A stretch of DNA of 64,000 nucleotides from JAUVKT01 sp964634565 (GTDB taxonomy: Bacteria; Bacteroidota; Bacteroidia; Bacteroidales; VadinHA17): contig CAZWLP010000005.1 in NCBI GenBank assembly GCA_964634565.1, forward strand, positions 11,054 to 75,053, given 5' to 3'. The notes under the pieces were generated by a model, which saw only the letters and a list, made by a program, of their open reading frames with translations, did not search any database and was not told the origin of the DNA. Shown one piece after another: positions 28,090 to 35,968 of this stretch. Every line of letters begins with the position of its first letter. Positions within the stretch are counted from its first letter, which is position 1. Both the position numbers and the translations under genes were made by a program.

Positions 28090-28872
28090 CTACTCTTCAG
28101 GTACTTTAAAATCACCAAGAGGATAGAAGGGGAACATATTCTCTTCCATCCATTTATTCGACTCTACCGGTGTCATCTTCCATCCTGAAGGACAGTTTGA
28201 AACAACCTCAATAAAACAGGTTCCCCTGTTTAATTTCTGGTATTCGAAAGCTTTCTTAATTGCTTTTTTTGTTTTTCTTACATTTCCGGGTTTATGAACA
28301 GCCTGTCTTGTAACATAATATGTTCCTGGCAATGTGGCAACAATATCTGTCATCTTTAAGGGATTACCCATCATACTGATATCCCTGCCATAAGGTGATG
28401 TGGAAGACTTCATACCCTCCAGTGTTGTTGGAGCCATCTGCCCGCCTGTCATACCATAAATACCATTATTAATAAATATTATCAAAATATTTTCGCCCCG
28501 GTTACATGCATGAATAGTCTCTGCAGTACCTATAGCGGCAAGGTCGCCATCACCCTGGTAAGTAAATACGTACTTTTCAGGAAGCAGTCTTTTTATGGCG
28601 GTGGCAACAGCAGGGGCCCTGCCATGAGCTGCCTGTTGTATATCCAGGTCGAGAAAGTTATACATTAGTACCGAACAGCCAACCGGTGCTACACCAATTG
28701 TCTGGGCCTGGATATCCAGTTCCTCAATTATTTCAGCTATTATCCGGTGAGTAGTACCATGTCCACATCCCGGGCAATAACTGGTAACATTATCTGTCAT
28801 TACCTTCGACTTGGAGTAAACCAGGTTCTCGGGCTTAATAATTTCTGCACTTGTAATATTATCAGCCATCAC
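28090..28872 (-). CDS. 2-oxoacid:ferredoxin oxidoreductase, beta (TPP-binding) subunit
   Basis: A 260-residue thiamine-diphosphate subunit. SYCPGCGHGTTH gives the beta-subunit Cys motif and GDGDLAAIG followed by NNGIYGMTGGQ is the TPP/Mg2+ site. The first in-frame codon (GTG 28872) is followed at once by ATG 28869, the likelier start. It abuts the alpha subunit stop. The complex cleaves a 2-oxoacid to acyl-CoA, CO2 and reduced ferredoxin. Confidence 0.92.
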   Translation of the reverse strand: MMADNITSAEIIKPENLVYSKSKVMTDNVTSYCPGCGHGTTHRIIAEIIEELDIQAQTIGVAPVGCSVLMYNFLDLDIQQAAHGRAPAVATAIKRLLPEKYVFTYQGDGDLAAIGTAETIHACNRGENILIIFINNGIYGMTGGQMAPTTLEGMKSSTSPYGRDISMMGNPLKMTDIVATLPGTYYVTRQAVHKPGNVRKTKKAIKKAFEYQKLNRGTCFIEVVSNCPSGWKMTPVESNKWMEENMFPFYPLGDFKVPEE

Positions 28873-29943
28873 TTAACCTCCTATTATTTTTGATTTCAAA
28901 TTCTCTACTACTTCTTCCGGGGTTGGAACTATACCTCCCATTCTTCCCCAGTGTTCGACAGGCTTCTTACCATTTACAGAAAGCCTTACGTCTTCAACCA
29001 TCTGCCCGGCACTCATCTCAACGGTAAGGATACCCTTAACCTGATCTGCCAGTTTATTAATCTCTTTGGAAGGGAACGGAAACAGGGTAATTGGTCTTAA
29101 TAAACCAACCTTAATTCCTTCTTCCCTTGCAAGCTGAACTGCCTTCTGGCAAACCCTGGCACTTGTACCATAGGCAACAAGCAAATAGTCAGCGTCATCA
29201 CAATCAAATTTTTCAAATCTTACCTCATTTTCTTCTATAGTTCTGTATTTAGCCTGTAGCTTATGATTAAACTGCTCCTGCTTTAATGAGTTAAGATCGA
29301 GCGAGGTAATAATATTTCTTTCCCTGTCGGGTGTTTTACCTGTTGTCCCCCATTCAGGAAGATCCTGTGATCTTTCTTTCTGAGGATTCAGGTATACCTT
29401 TTCCATCATCTGGCCTATAGCACCATCTGACAGGATCATGGCAGGATTTCTGTATTTAAATGCCAGTTCAAATCCCAGGTCAACAAAGTCGGCCATTTCC
29501 TGTACCGAAGCAGGTGCAAGAACAATAAGTTTATAATCGCCATGACCACCTCCTTTAACTGCCTGGAAATAATCGGATTGTGCTGGCTGAATTGTTCCCA
29601 GTCCAGGGCCTCCCCTCACAACGTTTACAATCAGACAGGGCAATTCTGCGCCGGCTATATAGGTTATTCCTTCCTGCTTAAGACTTATTCCTGGTGATGA
29701 CGATGAAGTCATAACTTTTTTTCCGCATCCGGCTCCGCCATATACCATATTAATTGCAGCAACTTCACTCTCAGCCTGCAATACTACCATCCCGGTACGC
29801 TCATAGGGCTTTTCTGCCATAAGATACTCCAGCACCTCACTCTGTGGTGTGATAGGATAACCGAAATAGGCATCAGCACCCGCGCGAATTGCAGCTTCTG
29901 CAATCGCTTCGTTACCTTTCATTAATTTTAATTCCTTTTCCAT
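28873..29943 (-). CDS. vorB: 2-oxoacid:ferredoxin oxidoreductase, alpha subunit (VorB type)
   Basis: A 356-residue alpha subunit. GNEAIAEAAIRAGADAYFGY then PITPQSEVLEY opens the pyrimidine-binding domain, and SSSSPGISLKQEG and GGPGLGTIQPAQSDY follow. This subunit resembles proteins annotated VorB (branched-chain 2-oxoacid, 3-methyl-2-oxobutanoate dehydrogenase). KorA (2-oxoglutarate) is the alternative. The adjoining aminotransferase and ADP-forming acyl-CoA synthetase favour amino-acid fermentation. Confidence 0.88.
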   Translation of the reverse strand: MEKELKLMKGNEAIAEAAIRAGADAYFGYPITPQSEVLEYLMAEKPYERTGMVVLQAESEVAAINMVYGGAGCGKKVMTSSSSPGISLKQEGITYIAGAELPCLIVNVVRGGPGLGTIQPAQSDYFQAVKGGGHGDYKLIVLAPASVQEMADFVDLGFELAFKYRNPAMILSDGAIGQMMEKVYLNPQKERSQDLPEWGTTGKTPDRERNIITSLDLNSLKQEQFNHKLQAKYRTIEENEVRFEKFDCDDADYLLVAYGTSARVCQKAVQLAREEGIKVGLLRPITLFPFPSKEINKLADQVKGILTVEMSAGQMVEDVRLSVNGKKPVEHWGRMGGIVPTPEEVVENLKSKIIGG

Positions 29944-29964
29944 TATGTATGTGCTATTAATATT

Positions 29965-30192
29965 TTATGAAATTTTTACTTTATAAACCGTAATTACTCC
30001 ATCGGGGCAAACAACGGCACAATTAGTACAACCGATACATGCATCAGGGTTAACAGGTTCGGCATAATTATATCCTTTCCCGTTTACGTTGGGCGACTGG
30101 GCAATAACCTCTGTAGGACAGGCTACAACACAAACCCCACATCCCTTACACTTTTCGGTATCTACTACAATTGATCCTTTAAATTTGGCCAT
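29965..30192 (-). CDS. Two-cluster 4Fe-4S ferredoxin subunit of the oxidoreductase
   Basis: A 75-residue dicluster ferredoxin. Both binding motifs are intact: CKGCGVCVVACP and CIGCTNCAVVCP. It serves as the delta/electron-transfer subunit of the oxidoreductase, relaying electrons from TPP chemistry to soluble ferredoxin. It lies 21 bases before the alpha subunit gene and 24 bases after the aminotransferase. Confidence 0.92.
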   Translation of the reverse strand: MAKFKGSIVVDTEKCKGCGVCVVACPTEVIAQSPNVNGKGYNYAEPVNPDACIGCTNCAVVCPDGVITVYKVKIS

Positions 30193-30216
30193 ATCAATCT
30201 GTTTATGATGTTAATA

Positions 30217-31539
30217 TTATTTACTATGATCCTTATAAAACATATTTAATCTTTCTTTCAGCTGAGGGAACATTTCCCGTGGTATCATCGATACACAGGC
30301 TCTCACACCCTCTGAGTGACTACTCCCAGTTATACCGAGACTGATTGCACTAATCCCATATCTCAATAATTCTGTAAGAAGTGTATCTCCTGACATTCCG
30401 GGATATGCCAGTGTAAAATAGAAACCATCGGCAATTGGTTCGTCGATATCTGTATCATACACAATATCAAATCCATTCTCCAGAAACATACGCTTCATCA
30501 CCCTGGCTTTCTCTCCATATTCCTTTACATCCTCTATATAGTTGTACTCCCCATCATTAACCGCTTTCAGTAAGGCAGTCAAACCGGCCTGTGCCGACTG
30601 TGCTACCCCGGCCGAGAGGGCGTAAAGGGCACCGAAAATAACAGAGTGCCCGAACATATCTGAATTATAATACCTTAACAGATCAGGATATTTCCTGTTA
30701 TACAGGTGGTCAGACATAACCATCATTCCAATCCTCTGGCCCGCATAGCTAAAGGCTTTAGAGCTGGAAATCAACAGAATATAGTCATCGCAATACCTGG
30801 CTACCGTAGGCTGATAAGGAGCCTTTCCCGGCTGAGAATAATCCTTTCTGAAATCCATTCCAAAATAAGCCAGATCTTCAATAACAACTACATCGTATTT
30901 CTTGGCAGTTTCGCCTATTATCCTCAATTCCTCTTCTGTAAGACATATCCATGACGGATTATTAGGATTTGAATAAAGTATACTGGATACCTTTCCTGTT
31001 TCCAGGTAAGACTCAAGCTTATCCCTTAATTTTGCTCCCCTGTAATCGTATACGTCGAACGACCTGTAATCATGACCAAGTATCTTAACCTGAACTTTCT
31101 GTACCGGAAAACCCGGATCGATAAATAAAGTACCTTCTCTGGAAGCATCGTTACGATTAACAACCATAAAGCTGGCCATCCCACCCATCATAGATCCGAC
31201 AGTTGGCACACAACCGCGGGGATCAACATCAATATCAAGAAATAATTTCAGAAAGCGTGAAGTCTCACTTTTAAGCTCTCTTTTTCCTTCTATATTAGGA
31301 TAAAGCGACGCAAGTCCGTCATCAAGAGCTTTCTTCTCGGCCTCAATACCAATAACCGGAGCTTTTAATCCGGGAACACCCATCTCCATCCTGATATATG
31401 ACTCACCGGATTCCCGCTCCAGATTATTCGACAATTTTACTATTTCCCTGATACTTGCTTTTCCAAGAGAACGAATTCCTATCTCTGTGACTTTCTTCTC
31501 GATTACTTCTACAGATAGAGGCAGTTTGCTCATAAACAT
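30217..31539 (-). CDS. Fold-type I PLP aminotransferase
   Basis: A 440-residue aminotransferase of the aspartate aminotransferase superfamily. SNPNNPSWICLTEEELR is the conserved NPNNP segment, VVIEDLAYFGMDFR carries the PLP-nitrogen Asp and the Tyr, and SSSKAFSYAGQRIGMM contains the cofactor Lys. It should supply 2-oxoacids to the oxidoreductase genes behind it. Start at 31539 or at a second ATG at 31533 (MSKLPL). A terminator-like hairpin lies just upstream, so expression may depend on read-through. Confidence 0.85.
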   Translation of the reverse strand: MFMSKLPLSVEVIEKKVTEIGIRSLGKASIREIVKLSNNLERESGESYIRMEMGVPGLKAPVIGIEAEKKALDDGLASLYPNIEGKRELKSETSRFLKLFLDIDVDPRGCVPTVGSMMGGMASFMVVNRNDASREGTLFIDPGFPVQKVQVKILGHDYRSFDVYDYRGAKLRDKLESYLETGKVSSILYSNPNNPSWICLTEEELRIIGETAKKYDVVVIEDLAYFGMDFRKDYSQPGKAPYQPTVARYCDDYILLISSSKAFSYAGQRIGMMVMSDHLYNRKYPDLLRYYNSDMFGHSVIFGALYALSAGVAQSAQAGLTALLKAVNDGEYNYIEDVKEYGEKARVMKRMFLENGFDIVYDTDIDEPIADGFYFTLAYPGMSGDTLLTELLRYGISAISLGITGSSHSEGVRACVSMIPREMFPQLKERLNMFYKDHSK

Positions 31540-31552
31540 TTAAAATAATTAT

Positions 31553-31589
31553 TAAAAAAGTCAGGGGTAACCTGTTAGAGCTACCCCTG
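31553..31589 (-). terminator. Intrinsic terminator or attenuator before the aminotransferase
   Basis: On the minus strand, CAGGGGTA pairs perfectly with TACCCCTG around a 12-base loop (31562-31589), followed by ACTTTTTT. The T-tract ends 14 bases before the aminotransferase start, leaving no room for another promoter, so it either ends the upstream unit or controls the operon by attenuation. Loop bases at 31570-31576 are complementary to 31633-31639. Confidence 0.75.
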
Positions 31590-31593
31590 TATT

Positions 31594-31707
31594 TTATATT
31601 GCCGTCCGTTTTAGCAATTGCATAATATCAAAAACAGGTAAGTCAATAATAGACAAAGCCATAAAATTGCTTCTATATTTAAATATAGTATCTAACATTT
31701 CAGACAT
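31594..31707 (-). CDS. Possible 37-residue leader peptide
   Basis: An ATG at 31707 opens 37 codons, ending TAA at 31594, five bases before the terminator hairpin. It begins MSEMLDTIFKYRSNF and ends MQLLKRTAI, and has 11 Ile, Leu or Val residues. It has its own candidate promoter and no database-recognisable domain that I can name. A regulatory leader for the branched-chain-type oxidoreductase operon or an independent small protein are both possible; chance is not excluded. Confidence 0.35.
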   Translation of the reverse strand: MSEMLDTIFKYRSNFMALSIIDLPVFDIMQLLKRTAI

Positions 31708-31722
31708 TCTGATATTGGACCC

Positions 31723-31752
31723 TAAATATACAAAATCTATTTCTCATTAAAA
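31723..31752 (-). promoter_or_regulatory. Candidate promoter for the leader/aminotransferase operon
   Basis: On the minus strand, TATATTTA (31730-31723) is 7 of 8 to the -7 consensus, and TTTT (31752-31749) lies 18 bases upstream as a -33 element. Transcription would start near 31716, about 9 bases before the leader ATG. Confidence 0.35.
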
Positions 31753-31756
31753 CCTG

Positions 31757-32452
31757 TTATAAATCAGTTTTACTTCTTGCTGCAAAAGCCAGAATGATAC
31801 CCAGAATAATTCCATAAAATGCAGCTATAAGTACCCTTAATTCTTCGGGCATTAAAAAATTAACTGTCTGTGCCGGTATCCAGAACAAAAATATAGTCTT
31901 TTTAAGAACAAAATTATAGTGCATCTTCCAGTCGATATTTTCAAGAATACCCCTTATATCCATCCGGGAGAATAAACCTGTCAGGGTACCTCCTGTTTTT
32001 TCAATATGAGAGTCTGTTATCCGGTGGACAGTCATAAGTACAGGAGCGTAAAAAATATTTAAAAAGAAACTAATACTGAATGCAGACAGTAACTTACCCC
32101 AGCTCAGCCGACCCTCCATATAAGCTGATGCGCCATCAACACCTATAAACTCAAGTAATCTTGGTGCTCCGCTGCCAAAAATAAGAAAAGCAGCCTGTAT
32201 TGTCATTCCCAGGAAGCCCCAGACAATAGCCCTGGGCAAAATCCCAAATCCTTTCTTTACATATCTACCTGTCCGTATTCGCAAACCTATCAACTCCCCT
32301 ATTGTTGCCAGTACTGCAAACTTTAAAAAACTTAATAGAAACGGGAACCTGGCATACGCATCCCTGTAGAAGGTGTAAGCATCGTTAAAAATTATAAAGG
32401 GAGAAAATATTAATACAATAAACAGTACTGTTACGAGATCTGATCTTTTCAT
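31757..32452 (-). CDS. Membrane protein of unknown function
   Basis: A 231-residue protein with about five to six hydrophobic segments (starting VTVLFIVLIFSPFIIF) and charged loops such as RLSWGKLL. It has some resemblance to Mpv17/PMP22-like proteins, but I cannot confirm this. It follows the acyl-CoA synthetase by 39 bases on the same strand, suggesting co-transcription and a possible link to uptake of the acid or amino-acid substrates. Confidence 0.6.
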   Translation of the reverse strand: MKRSDLVTVLFIVLIFSPFIIFNDAYTFYRDAYARFPFLLSFLKFAVLATIGELIGLRIRTGRYVKKGFGILPRAIVWGFLGMTIQAAFLIFGSGAPRLLEFIGVDGASAYMEGRLSWGKLLSAFSISFFLNIFYAPVLMTVHRITDSHIEKTGGTLTGLFSRMDIRGILENIDWKMHYNFVLKKTIFLFWIPAQTVNFLMPEELRVLIAAFYGIILGIILAFAARSKTDL

Positions 32453-32491
32453 AAAATATTATCCATTAACGTGAGCGTGGCGAACCAATAA

Positions 32492-34558
32492 CTATTTAAC
32501 ATTTTCCTTCTCTATCCTTATCCTGGCATCAACAGCTACTATACCATCCGGAGATCCCAGCAAGGGATTAAGGTCCATCTCAAATATCTCTGGAGCAGCT
32601 TCGAGTAATGCGGAAATCTTAAGTATTGCCGACCTGTACTTTCCTATATCTATCCCTGGTCTGCCCCTTACTCCCTCAAGCAATTTATATCCCCGGAGCG
32701 AGCATATCATATTATCGGCCTCGCCTTCAGAAAGAGGAACAAGCCCACTGCTAACATCCTTCATTACCTCTATAAAAATCCCTCCAAGACCTGCCATAAC
32801 AAGATGTCCAAAGCCTTCTTCTCTTTTTGCACCGATAAAAAGTTCTGTTCCTACTGCCATCTGCTGCATTAATACAGCTTCTGTATCTCTTATCGACATA
32901 AGCCTGCCAAATTCACTTCTCACTTTCTCAATGCTATCCACTCCCAGTACTACTCCTCCAACATCGGATTTATGTACCGGTCCTACAACCTTCATTGCCA
33001 CATTTGGACCAAAGAGCCGGTACCACTCTACTGCCTTTTCTACGCTGGAAAAAACAGCTTCCTGCACCCTGTCAATACCGGCGGCATCAAGCAATTCGGA
33101 AACCTGCCCGGGCGAAAGATAACCATTGTCAGACCTGTCGATTAAATCCCTGATCTTCTCTTTGTCGTTATCAGGCTTTATATTATCATTCTTAAACCTG
33201 GGGCTATTTATAACCCTGCAAAGAGCACCGGCAAATACAACCTCATCCGGGAAATTAATCCGCCCCTTTGCAATAAAATCTCTTACCTCCCTTCCGGCTG
33301 TAATCATTGATGGCAATACAGGATAAACAGGCTTTTTCATGGTCTTCATTTTCTCATCCAGGACATTGTAAATATCATCCAGCGGAAATAAGCCGGGACT
33401 GCCGAAGATAACAGCAACAGCATCGATAGTATCAAAATCGTTCTCACATGCATCGAGGGCATAGCCAAGTAACTCTGCAGTACATGTAGCAAGAAGATCT
33501 ATTGGATTGGAAACCGAGGATCCGGGAAATAGCTTCTCCAGAAGACTATCGGCCCTTGCACCCTTAATTGCAGGCACATCTATACCTCCCCTTGCAAGTT
33601 CGTCTGTCATCATAACAGCAGGACCTCCGGCATGAGTAACAATTGCCATATTTCGTCCCTTCGGTAGAGGATTAAGAAGAACAGACGCAACAGACGCAAG
33701 CTCCAACCTGCTATAGCACCTTATAATTCCTGCCTTTCTGAAAAGTGCATCTACGGCTATATCAGGATTGGCCATTGCTCCTGTATGAGATGACGCGGCC
33801 CTGCTTCCGGCATCAGAAGTACCTGCCTTTATTGCTGCTAAATGACAGCCCTTTGATATTAAAGAAGAAGCATGTTTTAACAACATTTCGGGCTTGGAAA
33901 CACTTTCTATATAAAGCACTTTAACATTAGAAGAGGTTTTGTTATCGTAGGTTTCATCAAGGTATTTCAATACATCTTCCACTCCCGTATGGGCACTGTT
34001 ACCAACAGAAAAGACACTTGAAAAAGATACCCCATTCGGAATGGCCGACTCCATAATAAAAACTGCCGTAGCACCAGAACCCGAAATAAAATCTATGCCC
34101 TTAGGATTAAGTGCAGGAAGAGGTTCGGTAAAGACTCCATTATAAGTCTGGGTAAGAACGCCGATGCAGTTTGGTCCTATTAAACAGGCACCTGCTCCCT
34201 CAATAATATCGACAATTTCCTTTTCAAGCTCAGCTCCCTCTGTACTCTCCTCACCAAAACCAGCCGACAAAATTATAAATGCCTTTGCTGATTTGTTATG
34301 GGCCAGCTCTGCAACACTATCCTTGCAAAATCTTGCTGCAACAGCCAGTATTGCAAGATCTACCTGGGGAAGATCCTTACTATCGCGAAAAGATTTTATT
34401 CCCTGCACTTTATCAGCTCTGGGGTTAACTACAAAAAGTTCTCCCTTATAATTCCCGCTGATAATATTTCTCAATACCTTCCCTCCCGGTTTTGACAAAT
34501 CTTCCGAGCCACCTACAACAACGATGCTGCGAGGATTTATTAATTGCTTATTTATCAT
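32492..34558 (-). CDS. ADP-forming acetyl/acyl-CoA synthetase, fused alpha-beta
   Basis: A 688-residue single-chain nucleoside-diphosphate-forming acyl-CoA synthetase. The N-terminal CoA-binding and ligase domains contain VVVGGSEDLSKPGGKVLRN and GPNCIGVLTQ, with the phosphorylated His as H258 in SSHTGAM. The C-terminal ~220 residues are the ATP-grasp beta domain, including KVVGPVHKSDVGGVVLGV. It converts acyl-CoA, ADP and phosphate to acid, CoA and ATP. It sits upstream of the oxidoreductase genes and would conserve energy from their product. Confidence 0.92.
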   Translation of the reverse strand: MINKQLINPRSIVVVGGSEDLSKPGGKVLRNIISGNYKGELFVVNPRADKVQGIKSFRDSKDLPQVDLAILAVAARFCKDSVAELAHNKSAKAFIILSAGFGEESTEGAELEKEIVDIIEGAGACLIGPNCIGVLTQTYNGVFTEPLPALNPKGIDFISGSGATAVFIMESAIPNGVSFSSVFSVGNSAHTGVEDVLKYLDETYDNKTSSNVKVLYIESVSKPEMLLKHASSLISKGCHLAAIKAGTSDAGSRAASSHTGAMANPDIAVDALFRKAGIIRCYSRLELASVASVLLNPLPKGRNMAIVTHAGGPAVMMTDELARGGIDVPAIKGARADSLLEKLFPGSSVSNPIDLLATCTAELLGYALDACENDFDTIDAVAVIFGSPGLFPLDDIYNVLDEKMKTMKKPVYPVLPSMITAGREVRDFIAKGRINFPDEVVFAGALCRVINSPRFKNDNIKPDNDKEKIRDLIDRSDNGYLSPGQVSELLDAAGIDRVQEAVFSSVEKAVEWYRLFGPNVAMKVVGPVHKSDVGGVVLGVDSIEKVRSEFGRLMSIRDTEAVLMQQMAVGTELFIGAKREEGFGHLVMAGLGGIFIEVMKDVSSGLVPLSEGEADNMICSLRGYKLLEGVRGRPGIDIGKYRSAILKISALLEAAPEIFEMDLNPLLGSPDGIVAVDARIRIEKENVK

Positions 34559-34830
34559 GATAATAGGATTAACTGATTGATGAAAGTCCGGCGAAAGGAC
34601 TAAAATATTTTATTATAACGTATAATATTATAATAGCTCAGAGGCCTCCAAATATTTTTAACCAACCTACGTTAAGAGCAACGACATAGAGATATTTTCC
34701 ACCTGTTTTACTCAATATAATAAGTTTTAAATCCTGCAACAATGTATGAATTTCGAAGGAGCGAAACAATGATTTATATAAGTATTTATGATTTGATTCT
34801 ATGTATATTTGCAGCTTATATACTTGAAAA
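34559..34830. promoter_or_regulatory. Divergent spacer with hydE -7 box
   Basis: This 272-base AT-rich spacer separates the acyl-CoA synthetase from hydE. TATATTTG at 34804-34811 fully matches TAnnTTTG and lies 20 bases before the GTG start of hydE. There is no clear -33 TTTG at the right distance. I found no ORF, terminator or Rex-like palindrome here. Confidence 0.45.
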
Positions 34831-35925
34831 GTGAATAAGCCTCTCGCTGAGATATTAAATCAAGCCATTCTTACCAGGGATGATCTTACCCTAATGTTAA
34901 ATTCAGAGGGTAAAGACAGGATTATGCTCTTTAATAAATCGGCAGAAATCAAACAACAAAATATTGGTAACAAAGTATATTACCGGGGTTTAATAGAGTT
35001 CTCAAATATTTGTGCAAAGGATTGCCTCTACTGTGGTATCAGGAGAAGTAATAAAGAGGTAGAAAGGTATAATCTATCTGATAATGAAATAATCGATGCC
35101 GCACGGTTTGCACTCGATAATAATTATGCTTCTATAGCTTTGCAATCGGGCGAACTTGAAAGTCAGGCCTTTACTGAGAGAATTTCCTCCTTACTGAGAA
35201 AAATAAAGGAAGTATCAGACGGGAAACTGGGCATAACTATATCTCTTGGCGAGCAATCAGAAAACACATACAAAGAATGGTTTGAAGCCGGGGCACACAG
35301 ATATCTTCTAAGGATAGAGTCAAGCGATCCTGTGCTATATGGCAAGATTCACCCTGATAATGATTTGCACAGGTTTGAAAGAAGAGTAAATTGCCTTAGA
35401 ATATTACAGAAAGTTGGTTATCAGACAGGTACCGGTGTAATGATTGGTCTGCCCGGACAAACAATCGAACAACTGGCTAATGATCTGCTTTTTATCAGGG
35501 ATATGGACATTGATATGGTTGGTATGGGGCCATATATTGAGCATGCCAATACTCCGCTTGCTGAATTGAAAAATAAGCTTAGCCTGCAGGAAAGGTTTGA
35601 TCTTTCCCTTAAGATGATTGCATCGCTCAGAATATTAATGCAAGACATAAATATAGCTGCGGCAACAGCACTTCAGGCCATTGATCCTCTGGGCAGGGAA
35701 AAAGCTATTAAGATCGGGGCCAATATTATAATGCCCAATATTACTCCCGGAATGTATCGCGACAGTTACTCCCTCTACGAGAATAAGCCCTGCACTGACG
35801 ACGCTGCAGAAGATTGCAAAGGATGCCTTGAAGCAAGGCTTAGTATGGCCGATGCAGACATAGGTTATGGCGAATGGGGCGACTCACCACACTATAGACG
35901 TCGAAGGGCGAGAACGAAAGGTTGA
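34831..35925 (+). CDS. hydE: [FeFe]-hydrogenase maturase HydE
   Basis: A 364-residue radical SAM enzyme. The CX3CX2C cluster motif is C61, C65 and C68 (NICAKDCLYCGIR). MIGLPGQTIEQLANDL and ATALQAIDPLGREKAIKIGA are typical of HydE, not of BioB. It helps build the organometallic H-cluster subunit with HydG and HydF. The start codon is GTG. HydG lies about 4.4 kb downstream on the other strand; no HydF or hydrogenase is in the window. Confidence 0.92.
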   Translation: MNKPLAEILNQAILTRDDLTLMLNSEGKDRIMLFNKSAEIKQQNIGNKVYYRGLIEFSNICAKDCLYCGIRRSNKEVERYNLSDNEIIDAARFALDNNYASIALQSGELESQAFTERISSLLRKIKEVSDGKLGITISLGEQSENTYKEWFEAGAHRYLLRIESSDPVLYGKIHPDNDLHRFERRVNCLRILQKVGYQTGTGVMIGLPGQTIEQLANDLLFIRDMDIDMVGMGPYIEHANTPLAELKNKLSLQERFDLSLKMIASLRILMQDINIAAATALQAIDPLGREKAIKIGANIIMPNITPGMYRDSYSLYENKPCTDDAAEDCKGCLEARLSMADADIGYGEWGDSPHYRRRRARTKG

Positions 35926-35968
35926 AACCCTCAACTATTGGCTGCACAGCAGCCATCTCAACTTATCA
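35926..35968. terminator. Tandem short hairpins between convergent genes
   Basis: Two small inverted repeats, the first starting within the last hydE codons: GTTGA/TCAAC (35921-35935) and GGCTGC/GCAGCC with an ACA loop (35940-35954). They lie between the convergent ends of hydE and the M14 gene. Neither is followed by a clear T-tract, so this is a weak terminator candidate. Confidence 0.35.

Noticed and set aside
30706..30954. Antisense ORF within the aminotransferase gene
   Set aside because: It lies entirely inside a conserved gene, has no promoter and no recognisable domain.
34831..35925. Biotin synthase (BioB) for the radical SAM gene
   Set aside because: HydE-specific C-terminal features and hydG nearby, with no biotin genes, favour HydE.
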